Positions 34,982 to 44,046 are shown, numbered from the stretch's first letter. The stretch is DNA of 64,000 bases from CAYJFK01 sp964369475 (GCA_964369475.1 CAYJFK010000001.1:1-64000), one strand, 5' to 3'. Numbers and translations are program-made. The notes: a model not told the origin generated them from the sequence alone.

Positions 34982-36688
34982 GTGTCCGTTATTTCAGCTC
35001 AAAATTATTTAATTATTTCGGTTGTAATTATAACTTTTCATTCTTGGCTTAACTTTTCACTATGTAACAAGCTAAGTGACAGCACAAGATTTCATAAGTC
35101 GTCTATATATATAGTCTGCTTAATTAACGGACTTTTGTCTCCGCTTCTTTTGAATATACAATATGATAGCACTACGACATTTTACTTTTTGTGTACGTCT
35201 ATCTTGCTTTTTGAAATGTACCTTCTTTTTAAAGGTCAGATACTTGGTATTTTTGGAGTTGCCATCGGGTCGCTTTTGCACTTGTTTGTAATACGGTCGG
35301 TGCTAATACCTTCGGTTTCTATTGCTAAAAACATTTCTATGTTTGAAGTTTCACATAATATGGACTTTTTACCATATGTTAATTTAGCTTCCTTTGCGTT
35401 TCAGCTTATAACGCTAACCATGTTTATAAACCTTATTCCTCTTAAAACTCTAAGGGTTATAATGGAAGATAAGGTTTTTTATAGGTCTCTTTTAATTCTT
35501 ACCGTAATACTCGATTTATACATGATATTTAATTCAAGAATGTTCTTGGAAAATCATTTTTCAGTAAACCTCGCAGTGCAAGAGATCGTTATTTCTGTTT
35601 TTGCTCTTGCTTTTTTCTATATAATGATGCTGCAACAGATCCAAATATTTAGCCTTGGCATGTATAAGGATAAGAATATAGAACTTGAAAACAAGTTAGA
35701 TAAAGATAAAGTGCTTGCAAATGCAGTTTTTTCTTTTGCCGAGATATTACTTGAAATTAACTGCACGACCGACAAGATAGTAAGACTATATATAAACTCC
35801 GTTGAAAGACCGATTGAACATTTAAGTACCTTTACAGAGTTTGTAGAAAAGCAGAGCAGTCTCTTTACACATCCTGAAGATGCTCAGTCGATCAACGCAG
35901 TAAGCACAGCTACGATGATTGAAGATTTTAAGAATGGATTTACCGAAAAGATGCTTGAATATCGATCGCAACGAATTGTAGCTTCTGATGAGGAAAGAGG
36001 CGTTGAGAGCGAGGGCGAGGAATATCTATGGTACAGGATGCGTATTAACTTGAGCAAAGAGAGTGACACAGATGATGTTATATGCCTTATGACGATCGAC
36101 GATATTAACGAAGAAAAAATCGAGGAGCTTGCACTGCGTCATAAAGCGGAAACCGATGCGTTGACAGGCGGTTTTAACAGAAATGCCTTTACTACGAAGG
36201 TAGACAAACATCTATCAGAAGGTGGTATAGGCACTCTATTTATGTTTGACCTTGATAACTTTAAGGGTATTAACGACAATATGGGACACCTTGCAGGTGA
36301 CGATGTGTTAAGAGAGGTTTATGCCGATGCCGTGTCCATTTTCCGCAGTCATGATTTAGTTGGTCGCATAGGTGGTGACGAGTTTTTGGTCTTTATGCTA
36401 AATGCTGTTGAACAGTCGACAATAGAGAAAAAGGCAAGGCGTATTTGCGAGAGGTTAAGCAAGGTATATCATGCCCAAAATGGAGTTGATATTGAAATTT
36501 CTTGCAGTCTCGGAATTGCGGTAGCTCCTAAGGACGGCAAGGATTTTGAAACGCTCTTTAATCTTGCCGATGTTGCTATGTACAATTCTAAAAACATCGG
36601 AAAGAACACATATACTATATACGACAGCAGTATGAATACAGAGTTTAAAGCGCAAGAAAAAGAAGCTTATATGAGGGAGCACAGGTAG
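34982..36688 (+). CDS. Membrane GGDEF diguanylate cyclase
   Basis: A protein of about 568 residues that should make cyclic di-GMP from GTP. Six or seven membrane segments fill residues 1-220, followed by a PAS-like region (KVLANAVFSFAEILLEINCTTDKIVRLY) and a GGDEF domain. The active site IGGDEF is intact and the inhibitory RSHD motif sits five residues upstream of it, so product inhibition is expected. The start is uncertain: the in-frame GTG lies directly against AAAGGAG with no spacer, while an ATT three codons later is spaced normally. Confidence 0.88.
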   Translation: MSVISAQNYLIISVVIITFHSWLNFSLCNKLSDSTRFHKSSIYIVCLINGLLSPLLLNIQYDSTTTFYFLCTSILLFEMYLLFKGQILGIFGVAIGSLLHLFVIRSVLIPSVSIAKNISMFEVSHNMDFLPYVNLASFAFQLITLTMFINLIPLKTLRVIMEDKVFYRSLLILTVILDLYMIFNSRMFLENHFSVNLAVQEIVISVFALAFFYIMMLQQIQIFSLGMYKDKNIELENKLDKDKVLANAVFSFAEILLEINCTTDKIVRLYINSVERPIEHLSTFTEFVEKQSSLFTHPEDAQSINAVSTATMIEDFKNGFTEKMLEYRSQRIVASDEERGVESEGEEYLWYRMRINLSKESDTDDVICLMTIDDINEEKIEELALRHKAETDALTGGFNRNAFTTKVDKHLSEGGIGTLFMFDLDNFKGINDNMGHLAGDDVLREVYADAVSIFRSHDLVGRIGGDEFLVFMLNAVEQSTIEKKARRICERLSKVYHAQNGVDIEISCSLGIAVAPKDGKDFETLFNLADVAMYNSKNIGKNTYTIYDSSMNTEFKAQEKEAYMREHR

Positions 36689-36751
36689 CTATAATACTTT
36701 TGCATTTAAATGCCGCTAAAGTTGCGGTAATATATTAAAAGGAGGCAAAAT

Positions 36752-37297
36752 ATGCCAAGATTAAATGTCGGAGAGAAAATGCCTAATTTCACAGTAGAAA
36801 CAGCCTTTATCAAGGAGACAAATTTTGAAAACCTAGTTGACGGAAAGCCTACAATGTTTGTGGTGCTACGCTATATCGGTTGTACTGTTTGTCGCTACGA
36901 TGTGCATCTATTAACAGAACGCTATAACGAGTTTGCCGATAAAGGGGTAAATGTCGTCGTAGTTATGCAGTCGCCTGCATCGACCGTTGTGAGAGATTTA
37001 GACGGTAAGGAACTTCCTTTCCACTTTGTTTGCGACGAGGCACAGGAGATATACAAAACTCTCGAGATCAATGCCGCCCCCGACATGCAAGGCCTACTTG
37101 GAGACACGCTACCTGCGGTTAAGGAAAAGGTTGCCAAAGCAGGGGAGCTTGGATATGCTCACGGAGACTACGAGGGTATAGAGGAGCAACTACCGGCATT
37201 CTTCTATGTCGACAAGGATATGACGGTAATAGAGGCGCATTACGGCAAGACGATAATGGACATGCCGACCGTCGATGAGATGCTAGCTAAAATTTAG
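36752..37297 (+). CDS. Peroxiredoxin-like thioredoxin-fold protein
   Basis: A 181-residue redoxin of the AhpC/TSA superfamily. MFVVLRYIGCTVCRYDVHLLTERYNEF has the thioredoxin-fold CxxC-like pair (CTVC) where peroxiredoxins carry T-x-x-C, and VVVVMQSPASTV and FHFVCDEAQEIYKTLEI follow in the usual order. The CxxC arrangement points to a peroxide- or disulfide-handling enzyme; which one is not clear. Single gene with AAAGGAGG and its own terminator. Confidence 0.82.
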   Translation: MPRLNVGEKMPNFTVETAFIKETNFENLVDGKPTMFVVLRYIGCTVCRYDVHLLTERYNEFADKGVNVVVVMQSPASTVVRDLDGKELPFHFVCDEAQEIYKTLEINAAPDMQGLLGDTLPAVKEKVAKAGELGYAHGDYEGIEEQLPAFFYVDKDMTVIEAHYGKTIMDMPTVDEMLAKI

Positions 37298-37335
37298 CAT
37301 TTGTCTGTCGTTACAGCTAACTTTTAACAAAGATA

Positions 37336-37382
37336 AAAAGGGGTACTGCTTTTGATTTGCATCAATAGCAGTACCCCTTTTT
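37336..37382 (+). terminator. Terminator after peroxiredoxin-like gene
   Basis: A long stem AAAAAGGGGTACTGCT with complement ending TTTTT, carrying a shorter inner stem. It may also end the convergent spoIIID transcript. Confidence 0.88.
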
Positions 37383-37427
37383 GTGCTCATATTCCATAAG
37401 TAGGGTTGAGCAAAGGGTAAGTTTTTT

Positions 37428-37673
37428 TTAACTACCCCATTTCTTTTTTGTTGCAAGGCCGCCTCTTATGTGGCGCTCTTTTAGGTTGTGTTCTAAAACC
37501 TTGCGCACTTCCTCGAAAAGCGCTCGATTTACACGTTCAAGGCGATATGTTATGTCCTTGTGCACCGTGGACTTAGATACGCCAAACTGCTTTGCAGCCG
37601 ACCTTACGGTCGCTTTGCTTTCTATTATGTAGCGGGCGAGTGCAACTGCACGCTCCTCCGGCAGTCCCTTCAT
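37428..37673 (-). CDS. spoIIID: Sporulation transcription factor SpoIIID
   Basis: SpoIIID is the mother-cell DNA-binding protein that adjusts the sigma-E regulon and helps switch to sigma-K. The 81-residue product has family length and the helix-turn-helix TVRSAAKQFGVSKSTVHKDITYRLERVNRALFEEVRKVLEHN, followed by the basic C-terminal tail KERHIRGGLATKKKWG that contacts DNA. AAGGGGG is eight bases before the start. A sigma-E-like promoter lies about 30 bases upstream, which agrees with known control in Bacillus. Confidence 0.95.
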   Translation of the reverse strand: MKGLPEERAVALARYIIESKATVRSAAKQFGVSKSTVHKDITYRLERVNRALFEEVRKVLEHNLKERHIRGGLATKKKWGS

Positions 37674-37703
37674 GAGGTATCCCCCTTCTTTTTGACATAG
37701 TAA

Positions 37704-37732
37704 TTACTATGCGAAAAAAAGAGGGGATATGC
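37704..37732 (-). promoter_or_regulatory. Sigma-E-like promoter of spoIIID
   Basis: Minus strand GCATATC (37726-37732), 14-bp spacer, CATAGTAA (37704-37711), close to the sigma-E pattern KMATATT-N14-CATACAnT. The -10 lies in a perfect 16-bp palindrome, CATAGTAATTACTATG (37696-37711), and the -35 in the terminator arm of the upstream DUF815 gene. Confidence 0.55.
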
Positions 37733-37758
37733 CTGTTTTTTTAAAACGGACATATCCC
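37724..37758 (-). terminator. Terminator of the DUF815 gene
   Basis: Minus-strand stem GGGATATGTCCGTTTT / AAAACAGGCATATCCC (37724-37758, two mismatched pairs), then CTCTTTTTTT. The 115 bases between this and the DUF815 stop hold no gene. Confidence 0.75.
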
Positions 37759-37873
37759 TTTAATGGTTTTAATAATTAGTTAAATGAAAATTTAAGCACC
37801 ATGCAAAGCAGTTTTAATTATCATCATACTTTCCTTCATGCTCCATGCAAAGTGGTGCTACTTATCACTTTTA

Positions 37874-39043
37874 TCAACCCTCGTGTTCTATACGCATAGA
37901 AACAAGATGCTCGACAAACTGCTTTGCCACTCGAGGCGAGCGGCCGCCTCTGCGAAGTGCAAAGGCTTGCGCTTGTACGGCAAGCTCGTTATATGGTAGA
38001 GAAAGCCCACTGCGACGGGCGAGACTCTCGACGATCTCGAGATATGCCTCTCTGTCAGGCCTTGTAAATGTTACAGAAAGGCCAAAACGGTCGGCAAGGG
38101 AGGACTGTTCTTCGAGCGTGTCGCCAATATGAACCTCGTCTCCATCTCTGTCTGAAAATGTCTCTCTGACAAGGTGGCGGCGGTTGCTTGTCGCATATAC
38201 AACAACATTCTGACGGCGAGAGGCAATAGAGCCTTCGAGCACAGCCTTTAGCGCTCTAAAGTTGTCGTCGTCCTTTGTAAAGGACAGATCGTCTATAAAG
38301 AGAATAAACTTTAAAGGGTTGCCGCCGAGCTTATCGAGGAGCGAAGGTATATCGTGGAGCTGTTCTTTGCGAAGTTCCACAAGACGAAGCCCTTCCTCTG
38401 CAAGTTGGTTAACTACCGCCTTTACTGTCGAGGACTTGCCCGTGCCGCTGTCGCCGTATAACAGAACATTTGCGGCAGGTGCGCCTCTCATCAGTGCTTT
38501 TGTGTTGTCGAGTACCATCTCTCTTTGGCGAGAATAGCCAACAAGATCACTAAGCTTAACATTGTCCGGGTAGAGGACAGGGAGAAGCGAACCATCTTGC
38601 AAGCGGAAGGCATGATGACGGGCGTAAATCCCATATCCTTTTTCGCCGATTTCGGCTATGCGCTCTTTGTATATGCCTATAAAGTCGATCTCCTCGGTCT
38701 CCCAAGGGGGGAGGTAGAGGTCGCTTGGCAACTCTATATCAGAGTGAGACATTTCGGCAAAGGCCTTTAAAGCAGTGAGCTCTGCTTGTAGGCAATCTTC
38801 AAGGGTCTTGGAAATCTCTCCCCCTTGTGCCGCCTTTAACAGATATAAATTTTCATCTTCCAATATGCGAGAAAGTAGGTATCTGCTCCAATTTTCGGTA
38901 TGAACAAAGAGCAGCGAGGCAAAGTCGGCATAAGCGTCTACCGTGCTATACCCGCCACCTTCCGACAAATATAAGGCGCTGCGCACAACAGGGTCGTCGA
39001 GTAGGCCTCTAAAAATAACAAGTGCATGTATGTTTTTGTTCAT
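37874..39043 (-). CDS. DUF815 family AAA ATPase
   Basis: A 389-residue ATPase of the DUF815 group. The N-terminal half is helical; the C-terminal half carries Walker A LLYGDSGTGKSSTVKAVV, Walker B KFILFIDDLSF, and the sensor YATSNRRHLVRETF, in AAA+ order. VLEGSIASRRQNVVVYATSNRRHL is the family's best-known stretch. The biological role is not established; it is common beside sporulation or housekeeping genes in Clostridia. AAGGAAG lies somewhat far (12 bases) from the ATG. Confidence 0.9.
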   Translation of the reverse strand: MNKNIHALVIFRGLLDDPVVRSALYLSEGGGYSTVDAYADFASLLFVHTENWSRYLLSRILEDENLYLLKAAQGGEISKTLEDCLQAELTALKAFAEMSHSDIELPSDLYLPPWETEEIDFIGIYKERIAEIGEKGYGIYARHHAFRLQDGSLLPVLYPDNVKLSDLVGYSRQREMVLDNTKALMRGAPAANVLLYGDSGTGKSSTVKAVVNQLAEEGLRLVELRKEQLHDIPSLLDKLGGNPLKFILFIDDLSFTKDDDNFRALKAVLEGSIASRRQNVVVYATSNRRHLVRETFSDRDGDEVHIGDTLEEQSSLADRFGLSVTFTRPDREAYLEIVESLARRSGLSLPYNELAVQAQAFALRRGGRSPRVAKQFVEHLVSMRIEHEG

Positions 39044-39065
39044 CTGTTAAAAATTCTTCCTTCTT

Positions 39066-40034
39066 TTAATATCCCTTTTTGAAATCAACCTTTGAATCGA
39101 CATCCTCGCCCTTGATATATGCCGAGAGGTTTTTTAATAATAGTGCCGATAGGCGCTGGCCCCTCACGTTGGTTATAAAGGAGTTGTGAGGTGTTATGAT
39201 AACATTTTCCATCTCCCAAAATGGCGAATCTTTGGGGAGGGGCTCGGGGTCAAATGCGTCTGAAATGTACCAAGAAAGGGTGCCATCGTTAAGTGCGGCA
39301 ATAACTGCATCGTTATCGACAAGCTTTCCCCTCGACACGTTGACAAGGATAGAGCCCTTTTTAAAGTTTTTAAGAAGCTCGGCATTTATCATCTTGTCGG
39401 TCTTTTCTGTATGAGGGCAGGCGAGAACTACTATATCGGCATTTTTAACTTCATCTTTTAAGTTTTCGGAAGACACCGTTCGGTCAAAGCCGTTTACAGG
39501 GTTGCCCGAGGTATTAACGCCTACAATCTCGCCCACATCAAAAGCTCTAAGCATGGCGGAAAGTGCAAAGGATACATCGCCTGTGCCGACAGATAGAATA
39601 TTTTTTGTGCTAAGCTCGTCGAAAAGCGAATCGCCAAAAGCCCAGCTGCGCTTTCTCCACTGACGATTTTCTTGAGCATCCTTCATAGCACGGTACTGTT
39701 TGCAGACTTCGAGCAGTTTGCAAATGATCCACTCTGCCATTGGTATGCTGTATAGATCCTTGCCTTTGTATAGTGGTATACCTCTAGCTGCAAGCTCGGC
39801 AGAGGGCATTGCATCAACCCCTGTTGCATAGCTGTGCACCATTTTTAGGTTTGTAAACTCCGAAAGATCGTTATGGCGGAAAAACCCAAAGGCAAGCACA
39901 ACTTCGTATTTAGCGGCCTGTTCGGGCGATATTCTCTCCTCGTCGGGCAGTATATCAAAGTCGTATCCCATTTCACGGATTTCTTGAAGTTGAGCCTCTG
40001 TAAAGAGGTGCTTATCTGATATAAGTGTTTTCAT
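39066..40034 (-). CDS. D-2-hydroxyacid dehydrogenase, copy 2
   Basis: A 322-residue NAD(P)-dependent dehydrogenase. TKNILSVGTGDVSFALSAMLRAF is the nucleotide-binding Rossmann loop, and ILVNVSRGKLVDNDAVIAALNDGTLSWYISDAFDPEPLPKDSPFWEMENVIITPH holds the catalytic Arg, Glu and His. It starts three bases after the stop of the paralogue upstream and so belongs to the same transcript. Substrate not known. The Rossmann loop is GTGDVS, shorter in conserved glycines than the classical GxGxxG. Confidence 0.85.
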   Translation of the reverse strand: MKTLISDKHLFTEAQLQEIREMGYDFDILPDEERISPEQAAKYEVVLAFGFFRHNDLSEFTNLKMVHSYATGVDAMPSAELAARGIPLYKGKDLYSIPMAEWIICKLLEVCKQYRAMKDAQENRQWRKRSWAFGDSLFDELSTKNILSVGTGDVSFALSAMLRAFDVGEIVGVNTSGNPVNGFDRTVSSENLKDEVKNADIVVLACPHTEKTDKMINAELLKNFKKGSILVNVSRGKLVDNDAVIAALNDGTLSWYISDAFDPEPLPKDSPFWEMENVIITPHNSFITNVRGQRLSALLLKNLSAYIKGEDVDSKVDFKKGY

Positions 40035-40037
40035 AAT

Positions 40038-40997
40038 TTAATACCCCTTCCCCGGCACAACAATGCCGTAGAGCTCTTTGCCGTCTATGTAGTTTTGAGC
40101 ATTTCTGATGTATTGCTCCACATATCTTCTCGAAAGCCCCTGTGTTACACCACAGCAATGAGGGTTTAGAAAGAAATTCTTTGTAGTCCATAGAGGAGAA
40201 TCCTCCGGAACAGGCTCTACATCGTAGCAGTCGAAGGCAGCGCCTGCGAGCTTTCCGCTTTCGAGCAGTTCCATTAGGGCAACTTCGTCTATAATACCAC
40301 CACGGGAAACATTTACTATAACAGCCCCGTCCTTACACAGTTCAAGCTGGCGACGGCCAACGAGCATTGCTGTGCCCTCTGTTAAAGGGAGTGTATTTAT
40401 AATTATATCGCACTTTGGCATTAGCTCGTCTATATCAGAGACAGGAACACATTCGTCGAAACCCTCAACATGACGACCGTTTGTGTTAAGTCCTATGCAT
40501 TTGCAGTTGAAGGCATGAAGCTTTTCAGCACATCCAAGGCCTATGTCGCCCGTTCCTAAAATACCGCATGTAGAGCCCCAAAGCTCTCTGCTGCTAAAGG
40601 TTCCCTCCCATGTCCATTTCTTTTCTTTTCTGTAATTTTCAAAGAGTTCGGTTTGGCGAAGGATTTGGAGTATTCCAAAAATTGCCCACTCGGAAATAGA
40701 TTTGCCGTAGCTACCAGAACCACTGCAAAAACTTATTTCAGGGTGTTTTTTCATAAACTCGACAGGCAGATGATTGTGCCCAGCCGTTTGCATTTGAATA
40801 AGGCGTACGTCTTTTAAATTCTCGTAGTATTCTTCGTAATTTTTTGTTATGTAAGAAGCCTCACAAAATAGAACTTGGTATCCTTTTCCTATCGGCGCTT
40901 GATCGGGTTTAACTATGTCAACCTCGTAACCCATGTCTTTAAAAACATCGTAGGTTGCATCGCTCCATCCGAAATAACTAACAGCAAGCAGTTTCAA
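40038..40997 (-). CDS. D-2-hydroxyacid dehydrogenase, copy 1
   Basis: A 319-residue member of the same family, with GILGTGDIGLGCAEKLHAF as the NAD-binding loop and VIVNVSRGGIIDEVALMELLESGKLAGAAFDCYDVEPVPEDSPLWTTKNFFLNPHCCG as the catalytic stretch. I place the start at TTG, six bases behind a strong GGAGGGG, in preference to an ATG 19 codons upstream with no ribosome site. Together with the next gene it forms a two-gene unit of diverged paralogues, perhaps acting on different hydroxy acids. Confidence 0.85.
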   Translation of the reverse strand: MKLLAVSYFGWSDATYDVFKDMGYEVDIVKPDQAPIGKGYQVLFCEASYITKNYEEYYENLKDVRLIQMQTAGHNHLPVEFMKKHPEISFCSGSGSYGKSISEWAIFGILQILRQTELFENYRKEKKWTWEGTFSSRELWGSTCGILGTGDIGLGCAEKLHAFNCKCIGLNTNGRHVEGFDECVPVSDIDELMPKCDIIINTLPLTEGTAMLVGRRQLELCKDGAVIVNVSRGGIIDEVALMELLESGKLAGAAFDCYDVEPVPEDSPLWTTKNFFLNPHCCGVTQGLSRRYVEQYIRNAQNYIDGKELYGIVVPGKGY

Positions 40998-41169
40998 TAT
41001 TATCCCCTCCGTTTTTGTAGTTTCAAAATACTTATTATATAGAAAGTTTACCATATTGCGTGTATATTATCAAGTTAAAAAGTCGATTTTCAGCTCATTT
41101 ATGCAATATTTATTTTACTTGGTATATATCCTTGATATACAGATGAAGCAAAGATAGGTTCACATGAGA

Positions 41170-41199
41170 AATCGCATGGAGTGATAACTCCATGCGATT
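41170..41199 (-). terminator. Hairpin after superoxide reductase gene
   Basis: A perfect 13-bp stem AATCGCATGGAGT with a four-base loop lies 35 bases past the SOR stop. The T content after it is low, so it is terminator-like only. Confidence 0.5.
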
Positions 41200-41233
41200 G
41201 TAATTCAAAACAAATCGTATAAGATTGTTAACC

Positions 41234-41620
41234 TTACAGATCGGTCTTCCAAAGCCCGTGAAGGTTGCAATATGCATATACCGAGACAGGTTCGTCATCG
41301 ATAAAACAGAATTTTGCACATGGTTCGCCATCTACAAGCAGAGCTTTACGCTGACCGCCGGCCTTTGTTTCTACATAAACAAAAGAAATATTGTGCTCTG
41401 CTGTCATTGGATGAGCAACACTTCCTACATCAACCTTGATATAGCCATCTTCCTTTGTAACGGCGGGAATGTGCTTTTCTGTTGCGGCTTCCTTAGTGTT
41501 GGGAATTAGGGCTTCCATAGCCTCACCACAGCACATGAGCGGTACACCTGTGTCTAAAATTAAACCTAAAATATTACCGCAATGCTTACAAATAAAAAAC
41601 TTCTTGTCTGCCGATGCCAT
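41234..41620 (-). CDS. Superoxide reductase (desulfoferrodoxin)
   Basis: Reduces superoxide to peroxide without forming oxygen, a typical anaerobe defence. The 128-residue protein has an N-terminal desulforedoxin iron site (CKHCGN and MCCGE) and the C-terminal catalytic domain with His/Cys iron ligands (EKHIPA, HPMTAEHNI, CNLHG). The start is set by GGAGGT seven bases upstream; an in-frame ATG 19 codons earlier has no ribosome site. A consensus promoter lies 106 bases further up, leaving a 100-base leader. Confidence 0.93.
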   Translation of the reverse strand: MASADKKFFICKHCGNILGLILDTGVPLMCCGEAMEALIPNTKEAATEKHIPAVTKEDGYIKVDVGSVAHPMTAEHNISFVYVETKAGGQRKALLVDGEPCAKFCFIDDEPVSVYAYCNLHGLWKTDL

Positions 41621-41725
41621 AGATATTACCTCCGTTCGTATATTAGAAATATTTAGTAAAGTGTACATATTATTCAAATAACATTACATCTGTTATGTGA
41701 AAAATATTACAGATTACTAATATTT

Positions 41726-41754
41726 ATTATAATAGGTAACGCTACCTTTGTCAA
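41726..41754 (-). promoter_or_regulatory. Strong promoter of SOR with spacer palindrome
   Basis: Minus-strand TTGACA (41749-41754), 17-bp spacer, TATAAT (41726-41731): a perfect consensus promoter. Its spacer holds the inverted repeat AGGTA-gcgt-TACCT (41733-41747), well placed for a repressor. Confidence 0.75.
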
Positions 41755-41842
41755 TGCTTTTGGTTGTTTTTTCATTTTATTTATGCAAAATATTCCACAT
41801 GGTTATTTTTTAAATTATCATAACGCTCTACTTAGAATAGGC

Positions 41843-41872
41843 TTGACAGTATGCATATATTGATGATATTAT
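41843..41872 (+). promoter_or_regulatory. Candidate promoter of the MATE gene
   Basis: TTGACA (41843-41848), 18-bp spacer, TATTAT (41867-41872), 148 bases before the start. The leader contains ACAATT-n10-AATTGT, an inverted repeat near 41953-41974. The rest of the 400 bases between SOR and this gene holds nothing I can name. Confidence 0.5.
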
Positions 41873-42020
41873 TATTTACATAATAAGGTAAATCTTAGTT
41901 AATATACACGCAGTTACATAAGGTGGATATAATTTGGGGAAAAGAAGTATTATACAATTGTCAGTTAATAATTGTCCTTATAAATATAATTTTCCACCTA
42001 TATTATAAAAAGAGGTTTTG

Positions 42021-43352
42021 ATGAATAATCAGCTTTCAATAGATGTTAATTTTAAATCTATAATGCGCTTTTCTGTACCAAACATTGCTTTGATGATATT
42101 TTTGTCTTTATATGTCATGATAGACGGAATATTTGTTTCAACACTTGTGGGGGCGCAGGCGCTTTTTTCTCTAAATATTGTTTATCCAATAATAACTGTC
42201 GCAATGGCCATAGGCCTAATGTATGGTGCGGGTGCCAGTGCTGTATGTGCAATAAAGCTTGGGCAAGATAGAAGGGAAGAGGCGAGCGAGGATTTTACAG
42301 CGATAGTAATACTATCTGCAATTTGTGGGATTTTATTTAGCTTGCTATGTCTTTTTAATGTAGAAAGCATAATTTATATGCTTGGAGGCACAGAGGAAAT
42401 ATACAACATGTGCTACGAGTATTATATTCCCTCTGCTATATCGTTAACCTCCTTTATATTGCAAGCGGTATTTCAGTTTATGCTTGTAACAGCCGGCGAG
42501 CCTAAAAATGCACTTATACTTACAATTATAGGTGGACTTTCAAATATTGTACTCGACTATATTTTTATAGCAATCTTTAAAATGGGACTTATGGGAGCGG
42601 CCATTGCAACAGGCCTTGGTTCGACATTAAGTGTGCTGTACGGCTTGTACTGCTTTTGGAAGTTGTCTCATTTACAGCTAAAGTTTGTGCGCCCTGTCTT
42701 TAGAGGAAGAACTGTTTTTACTACTTGCACAAATGGATCTTCCGAAATGGTTACAAACCTCTCTCATGCATTTACAAACTTTTTATTTAACATAACAATT
42801 ATGGAAATAGCAGGAACTAATGGGGGAGCGGCAATAACGATAGTTTTATATTCTCAGTTTTTGTTTAGCGCTGTATATATGGGATATTCTTCAGGCATTG
42901 CGCCGCTATTTAGCTATAATTACGGACAGCGTAACGACGCAAAGCTTAAAGCTCTATTCAAGATAAGTGTTAGGTTTTTAGTGGCGTTACAGGTAATTAT
43001 CTTTATAGCATCAGAAGTTTTTGCTCCTTATGTAGCAACGATATTTGCAAAAAATGCACCGGAGGCAATGGCACTTGCGACATATGGCATTAGAGTTTTT
43101 GCACCTGCTTTTTTATTTTCAGGCATAAACATGTTTGCATCTTCGCTATTTACGGCATTTTCAAACGGAAAGATATCAGCACTTATATCGTTTTTAAGAA
43201 CATTTGTTTTTATTGTCGGCGCTCTCGTGATACTCCCAGAGCATCTTGATGTAACAGGTGTATTTTTAGCGGTGCCAATAGCTGAGGTCTTGTCGTTAAT
43301 CTTTGCGGTTTTCTTTTTATTCAAATACAAATCGATCTACAACTACGGTTGA
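42021..43352 (+). CDS. MATE family efflux transporter
   Basis: A 443-residue, 12-segment membrane transporter of the MATE family (drug or metabolite export driven by Na+ or H+). Features include PNIALMIFLSLYVMIDGIFVSTLVGAQALFSLNIVYP at the N terminus, GAGASAVCAIKLGQ, and the repeated half beginning near residue 230. I start at the ATG behind AGAGG, not the TTG one codon upstream. The next gene follows after 20 bases. Confidence 0.92.
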   Translation: MNNQLSIDVNFKSIMRFSVPNIALMIFLSLYVMIDGIFVSTLVGAQALFSLNIVYPIITVAMAIGLMYGAGASAVCAIKLGQDRREEASEDFTAIVILSAICGILFSLLCLFNVESIIYMLGGTEEIYNMCYEYYIPSAISLTSFILQAVFQFMLVTAGEPKNALILTIIGGLSNIVLDYIFIAIFKMGLMGAAIATGLGSTLSVLYGLYCFWKLSHLQLKFVRPVFRGRTVFTTCTNGSSEMVTNLSHAFTNFLFNITIMEIAGTNGGAAITIVLYSQFLFSAVYMGYSSGIAPLFSYNYGQRNDAKLKALFKISVRFLVALQVIIFIASEVFAPYVATIFAKNAPEAMALATYGIRVFAPAFLFSGINMFASSLFTAFSNGKISALISFLRTFVFIVGALVILPEHLDVTGVFLAVPIAEVLSLIFAVFFLFKYKSIYNYG

Positions 43353-43372
43353 TAATTACAGGAGGGCGTATT

Positions 43373-43978
43373 ATGGGCAGAATTATTACAATAAGCAGAC
43401 AGTTCTCGAGCGGCGGCAGAGAGGTCGGGCGCCTACTTGCCGAGCTTTTAGGCTATTCTTATTACGACAAGGAGCTTATAAAAGCAGTAAGCGAAAAAAC
43501 CGGCTTTGTTGCAGAGTATATCGACAAATACAGCGAAGTTACAACTCCAAGCAGTTTTCCTTATACAATAGGCCGTGCTTTCGGGACATATAAAAAGTCG
43601 CCGCTCGACGATCTTCAAGCGGCACAATCGGAAGTGCTTAAGGACATAGTAGAGGTAAAAGGTTCTGTCGTAGTTGGCAGAAGTGCTGATTATATACTTC
43701 GAGACAAAGATCCGTTTAAGGTTTTTATTTACTCCTCTAATATGGACGCAAGAATAGACAGATGCTACGACACAGTGCCTGAAGACAAAGAAAAGTCGAG
43801 AAATGCAATAGAGTCTGAAATTAACAAAATAGATAAACAACGAGAGAAGTATTACCGCTTTTGCACCGGTCAAAAGTGGGGCGAGACCGAAAACTACAAC
43901 CTTTGTATAGACACATATGAAGTTGATGTTGTGACAGCCGCTAATATCATTGCACTTGCGGTAGGTATAGGTGAATAA
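43373..43978 (+). CDS. Cytidylate kinase-like protein
   Basis: A 201-residue P-loop protein of the cytidylate-kinase-like group (Cytidylate_kin2). IITISRQFSSGGREVGRLLAELLGYSYYDKELI carries the phosphate-binding loop, and VVGRSADYILRDKD and RCYDTVPEDKEKSRNAIESEINKIDKQREKYYRFCTGQKWG the lid-type region. The real nucleoside substrate is not known; these proteins differ from true CMP kinases. The ATG follows CAGGAGGGCG. Confidence 0.85.
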   Translation: MGRIITISRQFSSGGREVGRLLAELLGYSYYDKELIKAVSEKTGFVAEYIDKYSEVTTPSSFPYTIGRAFGTYKKSPLDDLQAAQSEVLKDIVEVKGSVVVGRSADYILRDKDPFKVFIYSSNMDARIDRCYDTVPEDKEKSRNAIESEINKIDKQREKYYRFCTGQKWGETENYNLCIDTYEVDVVTAANIIALAVGIGE

Positions 43979-44017
43979 AATTAACAAAAATATATTATAT
44001 TAGTCATATTTTTTCTA

Positions 44018-44046
44018 TTGAAACAAATGTTATATTGTGTTAAAAT
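44018..44046 (+). promoter_or_regulatory. Promoter of the GGDEF-EAL gene
   Basis: TTGAAA (44018-44023), 17-bp spacer, TAAAAT (44041-44046), 90 bases before the start. Confidence 0.55.

Noticed and set aside
41700..41735. PerR box at the SOR promoter
   Set aside because: TTATTATAATAGG resembles it only because it contains the -10 element; the second half-site is missing.
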